From contig VIIQ02000077.1 of NCBI GenBank assembly GCA_007449985.2, positions 62,001 through 126,000 on the forward strand: 64,000 nt of DNA, in the 5' to 3' direction. The notes under the pieces were generated by a model. It saw nothing but the letters and a program-made list of their open reading frames with translations, ran no database searches and was not told the DNA's origin. Position numbers and translations under genes: made by a program. Source of the stretch: Desmodesmus armatus (Eukaryota > Chlorophyta > Chlorophyceae > Sphaeropleales > Scenedesmaceae). Shown here piece by piece: positions 33,602 through 45,500 of the stretch (its first letter is position 1; each line of letters opens with the position of its first letter).

Positions 33602-35509
33602 GACATGCTGCTGCTGCTGCTGCTGACGTTAAGCATGCGCTCCTGCTGCTGCTGCTGCTCACCTCAAGCATGCACTGCTGCTGTGCCGATGCCAGGCTTG
33701 AGCTGATCTCTATCGTAGTATAGCTCATGCTGCTGTACAGCATAGGATCCATCTCACTCACATAGTCCTGCAGACAGGAAGGAGGGGACATGATTCATGT
33801 GACATGAACATGTTCATGTTCATGTTACATGAACAGTTCCAGGATAGCTGGTGCCATGAAGGTGAATGGCAGTCAATACCCCCCCATAGTATGGCACTAC
33901 CAACAGGGCCCTTGATTGTATCAGACATATGCACTTTGTTGCGCAACATTCTGTTTTGTTGCGCCCGCGTTTTGTTGCGCAACATTCTGTCTGCAAGACT
34001 CAAGACTGGGGGCCCCAGCACATGCATGCCCATGTTCTACCTGGCACATGAACAAATGGAGTACTGCCCAAGTAACTCTAACACCAATCAGCAGTCGCAG
34101 CAGCAGCATTGTTGCGCACCAGTATGCTTGCTGCCAATGTGCCTGTGCCTCCTCCTATCTCCACAATGCTGAGTGGAGTGCTGCTGTCAATGCTGCTGTC
34201 GTGCTTGCGGAGCTCCAACATGTAGTGGGCCAGGGCCCGGCCGTACCAGGGGGCAAACACCTCCACAGGGGTCAGCCAGTCAACCTGTGAGTGAGTGAGT
34301 GAGTGAGTGAGTGAGTGAGTGAGTGAGTGAGTGAGGGGGAGGGAGGGAGGGAGGAGGGAGGGAGGGAGGGAGGGAGGGAGGGAGGGAGGGAGGGAGGGAG
34401 GGAGGGAGGGAGGGAGGGAGGGAGGGAGGGAGGGAGGGAGGGAGGGAGGGAGGGAGGGAGGGAGGGAGGGGGAGGGAGGGAGGGAGGGAGGCAGGGAGGG
34501 ATCGAGTGGTGGAAGAGAGGCGAGGAGAGGGACAAAGAGAGGCAGGCAAGGGAAGGAGGGAGGGAAGGAAGGTGTGGTAGTGGTGTGGAGTCATCTCAAA
34601 CACATCACGTCCTGACTGCATGTACGCAAACTTCTTTGGATGATTCTGATCAGGCCTTGATCAGCAACTGCATGCACTGCAGAAAGCAACGAGTGGCCCA
34701 ACAAGACACATGAGAAACCTCAAAAACCGCAAGTTTACTGTGTGATTGTGTGCTGTTGCTGTTCAGCATCAAGCAGCTGCAGCACACCTTCAGCTCCTTG
34801 TACAGCCGGTCCAATTGCAGCTGGTAATCCTTCTTGTTGATCAGCCTGTTGAAGTTCAACGGCTCTGGCAAGCGCTTGACTGGGGTGCTGGCCTTGTTGA
34901 AGTACCCAAAATCCTGCACAGCAGCACACAAGGAAGCTCCTGTGCCACTGTGACGACCAGCTGCTTATCATAGCTAGCAACTCCACATGCAGCTGCTGTG
35001 CAAGTATCAAGCATTGCCAGCAGCGTCATTGTCACTCATGTGTGAGATGTACCTATGAGACTGTTAGATGCAGTATGCAGGGTCGCCTCACATGGCGAGT
35101 GGCCAAATCAAAGCTGCTGGCACATGGTACAACTTTACTCTTGGTGCAAAAACGTGAGCTGCTAGCAAACAAACAGGTGCTGACAGCAGCTTCTGCAGCT
35201 GTCAATTGCTGTACATGTCCACTCAGCGACACTGTTGTCTTCTTATCCAAGTTGGCTCAGCTGCGAGGTTCTTTCGTGCTCATTGATCAGCTGTGATAGC
35301 ATACATATCAGGCAACTTACCGGGTGGTAAAGGCTCTGTTGAATAAAGTCTCTATACAGCAGCGGCTCAGGGAACACCCGGCTGATGGCTTGCACTGGAG
35401 AGGTCCCTGGAGCTGCTGCTGCTGTTGCTGTTGCAAGGGAGCGCAGGAGAATTTGATTAAAAGCTTGCAGCAATGTGCGTCGTTGTGCTCGAAGCTGGGA
35501 GAAACGCAT
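32160..35509 (-). CDS. MidA/NDUFAF7-like SAM-dependent methyltransferase, with apparent frameshift
   Basis: Exons: 35509-35321, 34913-34788, 34284-34120, 33767-33663, 33287-33133, 32951-32160; phases 0, 0, 0, 0, 2. The N terminus (MRFSQLRAQRRTLLQAFNQI) is a likely mitochondrial presequence. Family marks: LYHPDFGYFNKAS, VDWLTPVEVFAPWYGRALAH, the SAM-binding IVEIGGGTGTLAASIL, YTTIEISSSLA, FVLMMEVLDNLPHDR, and C-terminal VPWGCADIFFPTDF and SGYNPLVQDWENT. NDUFAF7/MidA methylates an arginine in a complex I core subunit in mitochondria; that role is inferred by family. In the last exon the frame breaks: at about 32475-32480 the reading passes from ...APLVSGRGAGV into a stop, while VLDYSSVLVPWG continues in another frame. 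Skipping two bases gives 1530 nt, 509 residues. A 31-nt intron is too short to explain it. It may be a sequencing error, an allele or a recent lesion. Confidence 0.82.
33412..33454. repeat. Perfect 20-bp-arm palindrome
   Basis: Arms 33412-33431 and 33435-33454 are exact reverse complements with a 3-nt loop (GTG). It lies in MidA intron 4 beside CTG-rich duplications, and can extrude as a cruciform. Confidence 0.8.
33440..33670 (-). repeat. Copies of MidA exon 4 end plus donor, with CTG runs
   Basis: On the minus strand the exon end TGCATGCTTGAG followed by GTGAGCAGCAGC (about 33674-33650) recurs with changes at about 33635 (GCATGCTTAACGTCAGCAGC), 33523 (GCATGTGTGAGGTCAACAGC) and 33462 (TGCATGCTTGAGGTGCTCAG), spaced by CAG runs. 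This is the same exon-end duplication seen in other genes of the window. Confidence 0.72.
34288..34500 (+). repeat. Homopurine tract: (TGAG)n then (GGGA)n
   Basis: MidA intron 2 starts, on the plus strand, with about 11 TGAG/GAGT units (34288-34333) and continues with about 40 GGGA/GGAG units to about 34500. On the gene's own strand this is a pyrimidine tract (CTCC)n directly before the acceptor of exon 3. A long mirror-repeat purine tract can form triplex H-DNA. Confidence 0.85.
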
Positions 35510-35768
35510 GCTGGCACCTCAAACTGCTGCTACTGCTGAGCTACAGCAGTGACAGGAGGCGGTAGACTGCGCTTTCAGCAGCATAACATGCAGATAATCA
35601 ATATGTCGTGATCAGCAACAAAGGTTCAATCGCACGTGTGTTGGGTGGATTTGTCATGTTATGTCCAATAACGATCTGCAAAAACAAACACTTCTGTTTA
35701 TGCTGTTCTGTGTATGCAAAAGGTTTTCTTTTGGCTTGTGAGATGCTTGATTTCATTATAGTGCGCCA
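35510..35768. promoter_or_regulatory. Divergent promoter region of MidA-like and CCCH genes
   Basis: About 260 bp lie between the MidA start codon (minus) and the proposed CCCH start (plus). A shared or abutting promoter is inferred. The stretch is AT-richer than its surroundings, with no clear TATA element. Confidence 0.4.
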
Positions 35769-38700
35769 ATGTGTCGAACCAGGTCGCCAACCTCCAGTAC
35801 TGAACCTAGTTCAGAAGACAAGCCCGCGTTCAAGGGCACTGATAACAGCACCATGTCAAATGGCAATGTACGGGAGAACGTTTCAGCCCCTTCTAACGCG
35901 TACAGAGCAGGGTCACCCACCAATCTAATGACGATGGATTTTGTTGCCACGCTTACTATCTTGGAAACTGCAGGATACTGGCCTCCTGACGGACGACTTC
36001 CTGATCAACTACTACAAAGTATGATATCATCAGCTTCTGGAAGGTTTTGTCGAGGCCGAAGGGACTGCATGCAAGGGCAATGTGTTGGGTAGTCCACCGG
36101 TGGTACCACTGCATCAAATTACACCCATATTACATACCCGTGCGCTTGCATGAACCCTTGCAGCCCTTTTGGACTTATAGTACTTCCCATAATCACCCAT
36201 GCGAGGCTCAGCAGCCTTCTACAGCAGCACAGGCCTAGTCAACAGCTGTGGCATCAGCTTGCCCCTATCGCTGGATGACAGGCTGTTGGTCTGACCCAAC
36301 TTCCTCTTGTGCGTGTCCTGGTGCGTGCAGGTGGTGCCCTGCAAGCGGAAGTATGCACGTGAGTTGTGCCTGCTGCAGCTGGCTGGCTGCGTCAGCTGCA
36401 GCTGTCTTGTGTGCCGCAGAACTGCCCCAGCAGTTACTCAGCGACTCCAGGAACGACCATGGCCAGCAACCTCCTGCATTCTAATCACTAATACCCTTCA
36501 TAACAGAGGTCGCTGGGTCCTGAAAATACGCCTGCCAGGCAGCAGGTGCATGCTGCTGCTCTGTGCACGGACCTGCATCAAAGCGCAGTAGCTGAATCAC
36601 GGGTCACACATTCACACCAGCAAGTAACACATGCTGTGCTGCCTCTGTTTGCAGACGACTGGGCCAGCTGCCCCTGCTCCCACAAGGGAGAGCGTGCAGC
36701 AAGGCGCAGCCCGGCAGACCACATTTACGCACCAATTGCCTGCAACTACGCCAAGCAGGTGTGCTGTAAGGGTAGCAGGGATTAGTGCTCCTCAGGTGCT
36801 GCATGCAAGCTGCACAGCTTGCAGGAGGCCACCTTCAGCTCAGCACATGTTGACCTACACCAATGCCCCGGAATGACTGGAAGGCGGTGGATCTGCCCAG
36901 TCCCGTGTTCTGCATGATCAGGCTTGTGCAGAGTTCAGCCATCTCGGCAATGCTGATTTACTAGATGCTTTGTTGCAAGTGGCCACACCACCTGCTGTCT
37001 GTCTGCTGTCTTGCAGCGAATGGACTGCCCAATGGGAAACAAGTGCAGCAATGCGCATAACATGTTTGAGTGAGATTTCATTGCCGCCTTAAACCTTCCC
37101 TCAAGTGCTGTGGCGTCTGCATTCGTCTGGCTGTGGGGGCTGCATGTGTCTGACTGACTGCTTGATGCCTGCACAAACTCATCATCACATATGCATGTCG
37201 CCTGTGCACCAAGCGCTGCCGCAGTATTTGTTGTCTTACCATCAGCCTGCCCAAGTGGGTGAGCCAAGGAAGTCGGGCATAGACGGTGGGTTGGGCCTGA
37301 CAGCAATGCAACACACTGAGTGCTTGTTGTGCCGCGCAGGTACTGGCTGCACCCACAGCGCTTTCAGACGGAGCTGTGCCAGTTTGGCGCCAATTGCAAC
37401 CGCTCTGTGTGCTTCTTTGCTCACTCAGTGGCAGACCTCAAGGTGAACCTGATCTGGCAACTGAGATGGCCGGACAGTGCTGAACTGTTTCCAAACAAAC
37501 TTGTCTGGGACGGGTGCGGGAGGTGTTGTTGTAAGTGGGGGTGATAGTGCCTCTCTGGCTGTTGCTGTGTGAGGGGCAGAGGCAGACTTGTTGTACAGGC
37601 GCGATGCTACGGTCATGTGTTTCGCCGTCACTGTGCCGCAGCCGCCAGCAACCGTACACGCGTGTCTTGGTCCATGTTATCCCTGCACTCATGCCTGCGC
37701 CAATCATACCCCTGCACACAGCGAGCAGGTCCCACAGCCCAATTCTCACACTGCATCGCAACTGTTTAGGTGGTGGCTGCAAAGCCGCCAGCAGCTTAAC
37801 CCCAGGTCTACCTGACTGTCTGCACTGACCCTTTCCTACACTGACACGGGTGCTTGCTGTACCGCTGCTTGTGCTCCCTGAATGCACAGCCCCTGGATCC
37901 CAGCTTGCCACCCACAGAGGCTTGCTGGGCTACTGGTGCCTTGCTGAATAGGGGCCGCCGCCACCAGCAGCAGCAGGCGCAACAGCAGCGGCAGGTGCAG
38001 GCGCACGCGCAGCAGATGCTGGGTTTTGCGCCAGGCTCACAGGCGGTGTGCTACCCTGGCCAGCAGCCCTCACTGGACAGTGCTGCCATGAATGGGGTGC
38101 CGCCTGGCATGTTGGCACCACATCAGCAGCAGGTAAGGAGTGACTTGCAAACCAGTATGAGGGCATGACAGTCCATTTTCATGGACTCCTCCTGACATAA
38201 AGATCAGATAGTACAGATCTGACAATGCGTCAAGGGCAGCCGCTGCTGCGTCCAAGTAGACCTTTGCTTTGCTGTCTGCAGGTGCCCATGGTAGTCATGA
38301 CCTCAATGCCAGCCCCTGGTGCACCCAGCTCGCCCGGCCTGATCCCCACAGTGCAACACGCACACCACAGCCCGCAGCAGCCGCAGCAGCCGCAGCCGCA
38401 CTACACACAGCAGCAGACGCAGCCACAGCAGCAGATGGTGCTTCTGCAGTCAGGGCCTGGCACAAGCAGCAGCGCAATGTCAGGCGCTTACGCTGCCATG
38501 CCATCTCCTGTGTCAAACGGGGGCCTGCCAGTTATGTCTGTGGTGTCAGCGGGAGGTGTGCAAGGCGGTACGATGGTGTTCCAAGCACAGCAGCTGCAGC
38601 AGCCGCAGCCCCCGCCTCAACACGCTCTGCAATACAGCATGATGCCGAGCAGCAACCAACAAGTCATGCAGTACAGCATGCCAGGCAGCAACCAGCCAAC

Positions 38701-39235
38701 GTACTGGGTGCAGGTGCAGGACCCCAGCACGGTCAGCACAGCCAGCGCTCAGCACATGCCTGCAGGACAGATCTGTCCGGTGCAGGTCGAGCTGCCTGCA
38801 GGACAGATGGCCCCTGGCAGCAGTATCTTTCCTGCGCAGGCTTGTAGCTACACTGTGCTGGACGGCGGGTACATCCTGCAACAACAGCAGCAGCAGCCAG
38901 CACAGGGTGTGCTGATGCAGCAACAGCAGCAGCAGCCAGCACAGGGCGTGCTGATGCAACAACAGCAGCAGCAGCCAGCACAGGGCGTGCTGATGCAGCC
39001 CATGCAGGGGTATGGGCTGCATGGGAGCGCTCAGCACAATCCTGCAGGAAATTCCTGCATGGTGCAGGTTGGTGTGCTGGACCCTACAGCCTGTGCTGGC
39101 ATGGGGGTTGCAGGAGGGCCCATGCTGCAGCAGCAGCAGCCTGGCAGCACTGACAGCTGGCAGTATGTGTACCAGGCTGGCTCGCATGGGGCGCACAACG
39201 TGCTGATTGACCTGCAGGCCATGAACCTGAATTGA
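35769..39235 (+). CDS. Plant-type RR-TZF CCCH zinc-finger protein, Gln-rich C terminus
   Basis: Exons: 35769-35867 (proposed), 35974-36018, 36331-36358, 36655-36758, 37017-37069, 37340-37442, 37890-38132, 38282-39235 (TGA); all phases agree, total 1629 nt, 542 residues. Core: TDDFLINYYKVVPCKRKYAH, then an RR motif of pattern C-x5-H-x4-C-x3-H (CKRKYAHDWASCPCSH) and GERAARRSP, then CCCH fingers C-x8-C-x5-C-x3-H (CNYAKQRMDCPMGNKCSNAH) and C-x5-C-x4-C-x3-H (CQFGANCNRSVCFFAH). This order is the hallmark of plant/algal RR-TZF proteins, which bind RNA and act in mRNA turnover and stress granules. The C-terminal about 400 residues are Q/P/M-rich and include three perfect 13-residue repeats. The first exon is the least certain: its ATG and GTACGG donor fit in phase but show no homology. 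Confidence 0.82.
38879..38995 (+). repeat. In-frame 39-bp coding repeat, three units
   Basis: Three tandem copies encode QQQQQQPAQGVLM in the C-terminal region of the CCCH protein. Units differ only at synonymous sites (GGT/GGC, CAG/CAA). Confidence 0.9.
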
Positions 39236-41539
39236 TTGCACCGGCATAAGCGGCAATTGGTTGCACCAGCGCAAGCGGCTGGCAGGGAGTGAGGGGGGGG
39301 AGGAACGGTGGGAGTGTGGATGTACATGTTTGATGTTGTCCAAAACCAGTGAAACTGCCCAAAAAGCGTCTGGCTCCCTGGGTAGGTTGGTTGCGCACAG
39401 GTGCAGGATTGCCCCGTTAGGCGGCGGACCTGTGCAAGGCCTGTGCACGGTGGAGTGCATCGGCCCTCATACGTGCAGCGCATGTTCCAGTTGCGGTGTT
39501 TCACATGCCCACACACTGCTTGTTGCTGTGGCTGTTGGCACCTTCCGGCCGCTTGTGATGCGGGGTTTTTCAAAAGCAAGGTGCAGAGCAGTCCCTGAGT
39601 GTGGCGTGCTTAGCAAGGGTGACGTGCTTCAAAGCGATGACCTTCCAACATTGGCGCTGGCTCACAGCGTGTGCTACACCATCATGGTGCAGCATGATGT
39701 TGTGACGTGTATCATTGAGCTAGGCTGCATAGCAGCCCATGGGTGTGGAGACATTTCTGTGACAGCAGCACTGCTGCCACCGTTTGAATGTGCACTGCAT
39801 GGCATGCGTGGGTACAGCGGTGTGCGTGTGGCGGGGCCCTCTCGCTGTGTCTTCAAGTAAGCGTTTGCTGAAGGTGGGAAAACAAGGCCAGAGTGCTGTG
39901 GTAATGCCGAGGTGCCATGTGGTGGGGTTAGAACTGGTGACGGAAGGCATCCATATGTATACAAGACGGCATAGAAGGCCACACTGCGCTACAGTGTGTG
40001 TTTGGGGCTGGTCATGGGTTGTAAGTCCCAGTCGGCTATGCCCCAGATGTGGATGGGGTGTGTCGCGTCAAACGAACGCATACATGCTCAGCTTTTGCTG
40101 ACAGCCAGCAGTTCCGCTGCTGGCAGCCCTTTTGAAATCGGTTATGGCTGCCGCTGTGGGGCCACAGCGCTGGGGCTCACTTAGGGCGCTGAACAAATGC
40201 TGTGTGTTTCTCATAACCGTTGTGTTTGTGTGTCCGACTTCTGTGTTACTTGTGGGGGTGGTACTACTCTAGTGAACTGCAGCAACGCATGCGGCTCTGG
40301 TCGTGACAGCCATCGGATGGCATGGTGTAATGGTCGCAACAGCAATGCTGCTGCTGTGGTGAAGGGGGCCACTTTTGTGCTTGATGAGCAAGCTTTGCCC
40401 TCTGAAAGAGAGAGCGCCTGGAGTTTGTAACATCGAAGGTCCTGTTGGTTTGCGTCAAGTGTTGGCTTGGTTTGTTTGTGGTGTGGGTTTGGTGGTGGTG
40501 GTGGTGGTGGTGGTGGTGGTTTGTTTGTGGCGTTCAGCCACACTGTTTGTGGCATTGGGCCAGTATTGCTGTGTGCTCTGTGTTGAAAAGCCTGCCTGAC
40601 AGCCCACCAGTGCTGTTCAGAGTTGTCTAACAGTATTGTTACTTTACAACTGCCACTCCGTAGCAGAGTGCAGTGCTACAGAGGCAGACTGGCCCAGGGT
40701 TCAGCAGGAGGTGGGGACATCTATCCCAAAAACGCATGCACTGATCTGCACCTGGGAGCGTCACTGGTTACTGCAGCAGACTGCTGTGACAGCCTTTCTG
40801 CCCAACACCTTGTGCTGGGCGCGTTTCCTGCATGTTCCGTACTGTGTGGCTGTTGCTTGTCACCGCACAGTGAGGATGTTGCATGTGGCTGTGGCAACCA
40901 CCACCAGCACAGAGCTTGGTTAATAGTAAGGTTGATGCTCCGGCTCTAACTTATATTTCGGTATGCTATCGAATTGGGTCATTTGTTGTGTGATTGTGGG
41001 AAAGGGCCTCTGTGCTGGAGCAACATGCCCAGCTGGTCGGGTGCTCCCCACAAATGGGTACCTCGAGGTGATGAGCTCATACTTGGTAGCTCTGTTCAGC
41101 AGCACACTGATGGTGTGCTTGCGACGGCTGATACCTTGCTTTGCATGCGCTACAGCTGGCTCCGTCTGTGCCTGGCTCCCTGTCAGCTGCTGCTTGGTTG
41201 GCAGGTGGGGTCCTTACTGGTTCCTTGGCGCCCCTCAAAGCAGAAAGTGCAATTGCCTTGTGGCGGCAGCACCGGTATGACTGGCTTGTGTCAGCAGAAC
41301 CCATATGCCAGTTGTCAAGTTGGGGTAGCAGCACCTTGGCTGAGGGTGCTGTGTGTTGTCATGTGGCGCAGTTTGACGGCAGGAGCGCGTCCCTGCAAAT
41401 TGGTCACCTTTGGTCTAATGGCTCAGCCTCGAGTTGCTGCCGTTGTAGGTTTCAAACGGCAGGTATGATACCTGCCAGCCCAACAGGCACACCCACCGAA
41501 AGCCCTTTAATGGGACGGCTGTTCTCAGTCGCGTGTGCA

Positions 41540-41757
41540 TGGCCTAAATGCTGTAGTACACGTAGGGGGTGTATGGGTTCGACTCCCATTCGAGTTTGGT
41601 CCGGGCACTGGGCACCTCCTGGATATAAGGCGTGTGGCGTCCCTCATCGGTGAGGCTTAGCCTCCGACCCCCGGCAGTCAGGCAACTGACCGAGTCGTGT
41701 GTGGCCAGCCGGTGGGGGGTGCGCCCCCCTTGGACTCTCCAAAAACAAAAAAAACAG
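41540..41757 (+). mobile_element. tRNA-derived SINE-like element
   Basis: The segment carries an exact Pol III B box (GGTTCGACTCC, about 41577) with an upstream A-box-like TGGCCTAAATGC, then a body with CGACCCCCGGCAGTCAGGC and GTGTGTGGCCAGCCGGTGGG, and ends in an A-rich tail (CAAAAACAAAAAAAACA). The body core recurs, in opposite orientation, at 30118-30225. Boundaries are approximate and target-site duplications were not found by eye. Confidence 0.6.
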
Positions 41758-42420
41758 GCACACAACTGGGTATGTGGTTACACTGCCAGGCTGGCTATTT
41801 GCTTGGACTGCAGGGTCTGGAAAATCCTTGCAATTGCATCTCCAAGTTGCACGGCGGCTTCTTTGTATTTGTTAGCTGTGGTTCATGTATGTGTACCGAA
41901 GAAGGTGCTGGTGAGGTGCTGACTGTGCAGGCAGCAGCTCACAACACCACGGCTTGACAAAAGGACACCTTGATGTTGAGGGCTGTTTTTTGGTTTGGGA
42001 GGCTGCTGCTTCCATGGTCCAGGCTCTACAGTGCCTCTCAGCCGCTCTTACAAGCGGCCGCTACGTGGATGGTGAAGCTACAGCTACTCTAAGCATCTGT
42101 TCATCATGTGTTGTGGTCACTATGCATGAGCCCAGCACGCATCTCATGGCAGGTGCAGGCAGGATCCATTGGAAGACCTGCTGTGCTCTTGAAAATTTCT
42201 GCTTGTCGTGCTGCTCGCCTTACCGTGCTGCCAGCCTCAACAGCACCAATGGCTGCATGCGATTGCGCCGTCAGCTGCGATGTGTGTTGCTAGGGGTCCA
42301 TACCCATGGCCATTGCAAGCATGGTGATATCGATTCCTGCCTGGGCACAATGCCCAGGGTTGGAGAGGGCGAACCACCCACCTGTGGCTTTGTTGCTGGC
42401 GTTATCATGTAGGTCGCATG

Positions 42421-42527
42421 CGTGATTGGCCATCTTGAGCGTCGGGCATTGGGCATTGGAGTTGTCATGTTGCCTTTGTGCGTAATTGGTCATCTTGAGC
42501 ATTGGGCAGTGGAGTTTGTCATGTGGC
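42421..42527. repeat. 60-bp tandem repeat, two units
   Basis: Units starting at 42421 and 42481 share CGTGATTGG/CGTAATTGG, TCATCTTGAGC, GGGCA and GTTGTCATGT/GTTTGTCATGT. The second is slightly shorter. Confidence 0.7.
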
Positions 42528-45500
42528 CCTCCTGATCTGTGATCCTCTCGCCTGCATGCATTTGCCCATTCATCGTGTCATCTAGAGGCCGGGGTTCAAC
42601 CGCTGAAGTTGAAGCCACATCCTTGATGTTGCACAGCATCACCAGGGGAGGGGCCCTATGGCATATCCTGTGAGTGCGCAGTGCCAGGTTTTGCACGTTG
42701 AAACGGAGTGGGGCTGCTGCTTACCAGAAGCATCGTGATGGGCTTGTGGTGAGCATTCATGCATTGGAAACCTGCCCATGCTCTTCCGGCGCATGCTTAC
42801 GGCCGTTTTAGTGCTGCTGCGCTCCACATTGGCCATGATATACATCAGGCATACATGTTGGTTCTGAGCTCTTGGGGTTGTCAGTCGCTGCGATCAGCAC
42901 CCGTGCCTATTCCCTACAGACGCATAGGGCTTTGAAGCACCTCATAACGTTATGACAGGTGCATGGATGCATAAATGGAGGGCATATGTGGCACAGCCTT
43001 GACGTGAGTTGACTGGCAGTGTAGCTGTTTTGTTGCTTGGTGATGCTTGTGGCAGATATTTGCACTGCAGCACATGCAAACTGGCACATATTTGCGTGGC
43101 TCAGGGAGGTGGGGGCATCTTGGCACGTTGACATGTTGCAACATGCACATGTGGCAAACGTGCGTGACTTTTGAGCCTTTCCCATTGGAGGTGCCAGTGC
43201 CGCCTCAAGGATTGAGTTCGATTTGAGGGGGGGGGGGTATCAGCCAGCATCGTGTGGTGGTAACGCTGCGCATGCACAATGAGAGGTGGATTTGTGGCAA
43301 CTGAGGGGTTGGCAACAGCGTGGACTCTGTCAACCTGGCTGGGCCCCTCCTAGCTATAGTGTGGTGAGTCACCGCTTGAAGTTGTTGTGGATGCCTTGCA
43401 AGGCTCCCTGCTTGAAGAGCATGCATGCACCACCAACAACAATGAGGCTAGTGTGATACAGACCTAGCAGACGGATGTTGTGGATGTTGTGGATGCGTAC
43501 TGTTCTTTGAGCAGGTAGCTGGCTGCAGCAGTGCAGGGTGGTTGCTGCTTGAGGAAGCTGTTGGTATTGGGATGATCAAAACATCCAGACACATGTCATG
43601 GACTTTAGGTGCTGCTGCTGCTGTTGCAGCAACCTTTGTGGCGACTGCATAATCAACAGAGGGCACAGTCAACTTTAAAACAGCGCCCCAACGCAACTGA
43701 GTGGCTGGCCCACTGCTGTGGGGGGATCACTCACACCCAGCCAGGTATTGCTAACCAGCCACAAACACAGGGTTCTCAAAACCAATGGTTGGTTGTTGGG
43801 GCTGGCTTTTCGTGCTGTCGTTGCCTGTTGGCGTCAATGTAAATGCTGCTTGCATGCTGGAGAGGGTGCCAGACTGGTGGTGTGGTTCTTTGTGTGGCGG
43901 TTGGCCCAACCGCCACCGGCCCAACCGCCACCGGGTGGCTTGTTGGTCAGAACAGACAGCACTTGACGTCAGCACAGCGCCTCTGGATGTGTTGCGCTGA
44001 GCAGACAGGGTCGTCTCACAGATGTCTGGTGCTTAGTAAGGATGTGCTGGTGCACTGCTGCATGATAAATGCATGCTCCCTGAACATTTGTACAGGTTTC
44101 ACACCTGTTGTGGAGCTTGGACGCGGAGTATACGCACGACTGCATGTGCCAACGTGGTGTACTGCGTTGCAAAGGCAACCTCGGTGGTAATGAGGTGTGT
44201 GTGATGGGACGTGAGCAGCTTGTGGGGCATCTGCATAGCCTGCCCCATCTTACCGCTGGAGGGCTTTGCTGTTGTGCTGGCATAGGTTGCCAATCTGGGC
44301 ATGGTGGCCAGCCTCTTGGTACAGTGGGCCTCAGTAACACTCACTAAGTTTGGGACGGCTGTTACAAGAAATATGCCTCGTTATTCATGTGGTTTGGATA
44401 TGTTGATGCCCTCACGCAGTGTCGATGCTGACATGGTCTGGCAGCCTTGTTGCCCAGTCAACTCAACGCACCTAGTGTACCAATGTATATGAAGTGGTGT
44501 GTGACTGCATGATCCTAGCCAACACGTTCTGTTGTGGATAGATGCTGGAGATGCCCTTGTACGATCCAAAGTGGTTGAAGCTGAAGCAAGTTGTCACACA
44601 TGTGAGCATGACGACCACAAAGCTGCAGCAAGCTGGGCTCTTGCAACACAAGCCGCTGACAGCAGTTGCTGTCTCAAGCACCCCTGGCACGATCAGCAAC
44701 ATGCACAGACATTCTTCTCAAGCCTGCAGCAAGATGAAAACTGCACCACAAGTGCTTTGGATGTTGTCCAGCATTGACTGTACTACTCGCCTCAACTCAA
44801 AACAATTAGTGGGAGGGGCAAGATTCGAATCTGTGTTTTCCCTGCATTCAGCGTGCCTAAGGCCAGGACTCTGCCTTCAGGGTTTGTGTGAAACGGCAAC
44901 AAGACATGGATGTTGAATCTTGTCACCTCTGCGACCCAACATATGTGCCAGCCATGACCTGACAGCCTGCAACATCAGCAAGAATGTTATTTGCATGCTG
45001 CCCCGGACAGTCAGCATGCACTCTGTCAGCGACATGTGTGCAGCTGCACCTGCATGCATGCCATGTATGGCATGACTGCCACCAGGCTTGCGTACTGATT
45101 GCAGGCAGGCTGAGAAGTGTAGGTGGGCCTGACTTAGGGATTGCAGCAGGTCATACTGCACTGCATATTTTATACAGTAAGGGCGACACCTGCAGCATCC
45201 CAGTCAATGTTGTGTGCACAGAATTCAAGGTGGTGCAGACCACCTTGCAAACATGTCATGCTGGCGCCACTGTCAGGTGTTCACCCTCAGTTGTTGATGT
45301 GGTGAGATGACTAGGTGAATGGCCACCAAGCAATGCTGCCATGCACAAGAACTGTCAAAGCAGCTGAGCAGGATTTGGTGCTCACGACTCGACGACCTTC
45401 ATTGTCGTGAATTGCATCAACCGACGTCAAAGGGCATGCAGCTTCCGCGGCTTATGTATATATGTAAAACTACGTAAAATAAATATTGAGACCACCCGAT

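Noticed and set aside
35756..35950. Minus-strand frame opposite the first CCCH exon that reads like a real protein
   Set aside because: Shadow of the proposed exon 35769-35867; no homology and no gene context. Kept only as a reason for caution about that exon.
39261..39860. 199-codon open frame after the CCCH stop
   Set aside because: Composition looks random (Cys-rich, no domain), and it probably lies in 3' UTR.
44821..44834. B-box-like AGATTCGAATCT suggesting a tRNA or another SINE
   Set aside because: No matching A box or cloverleaf around it and no second copy of the flanks was seen.
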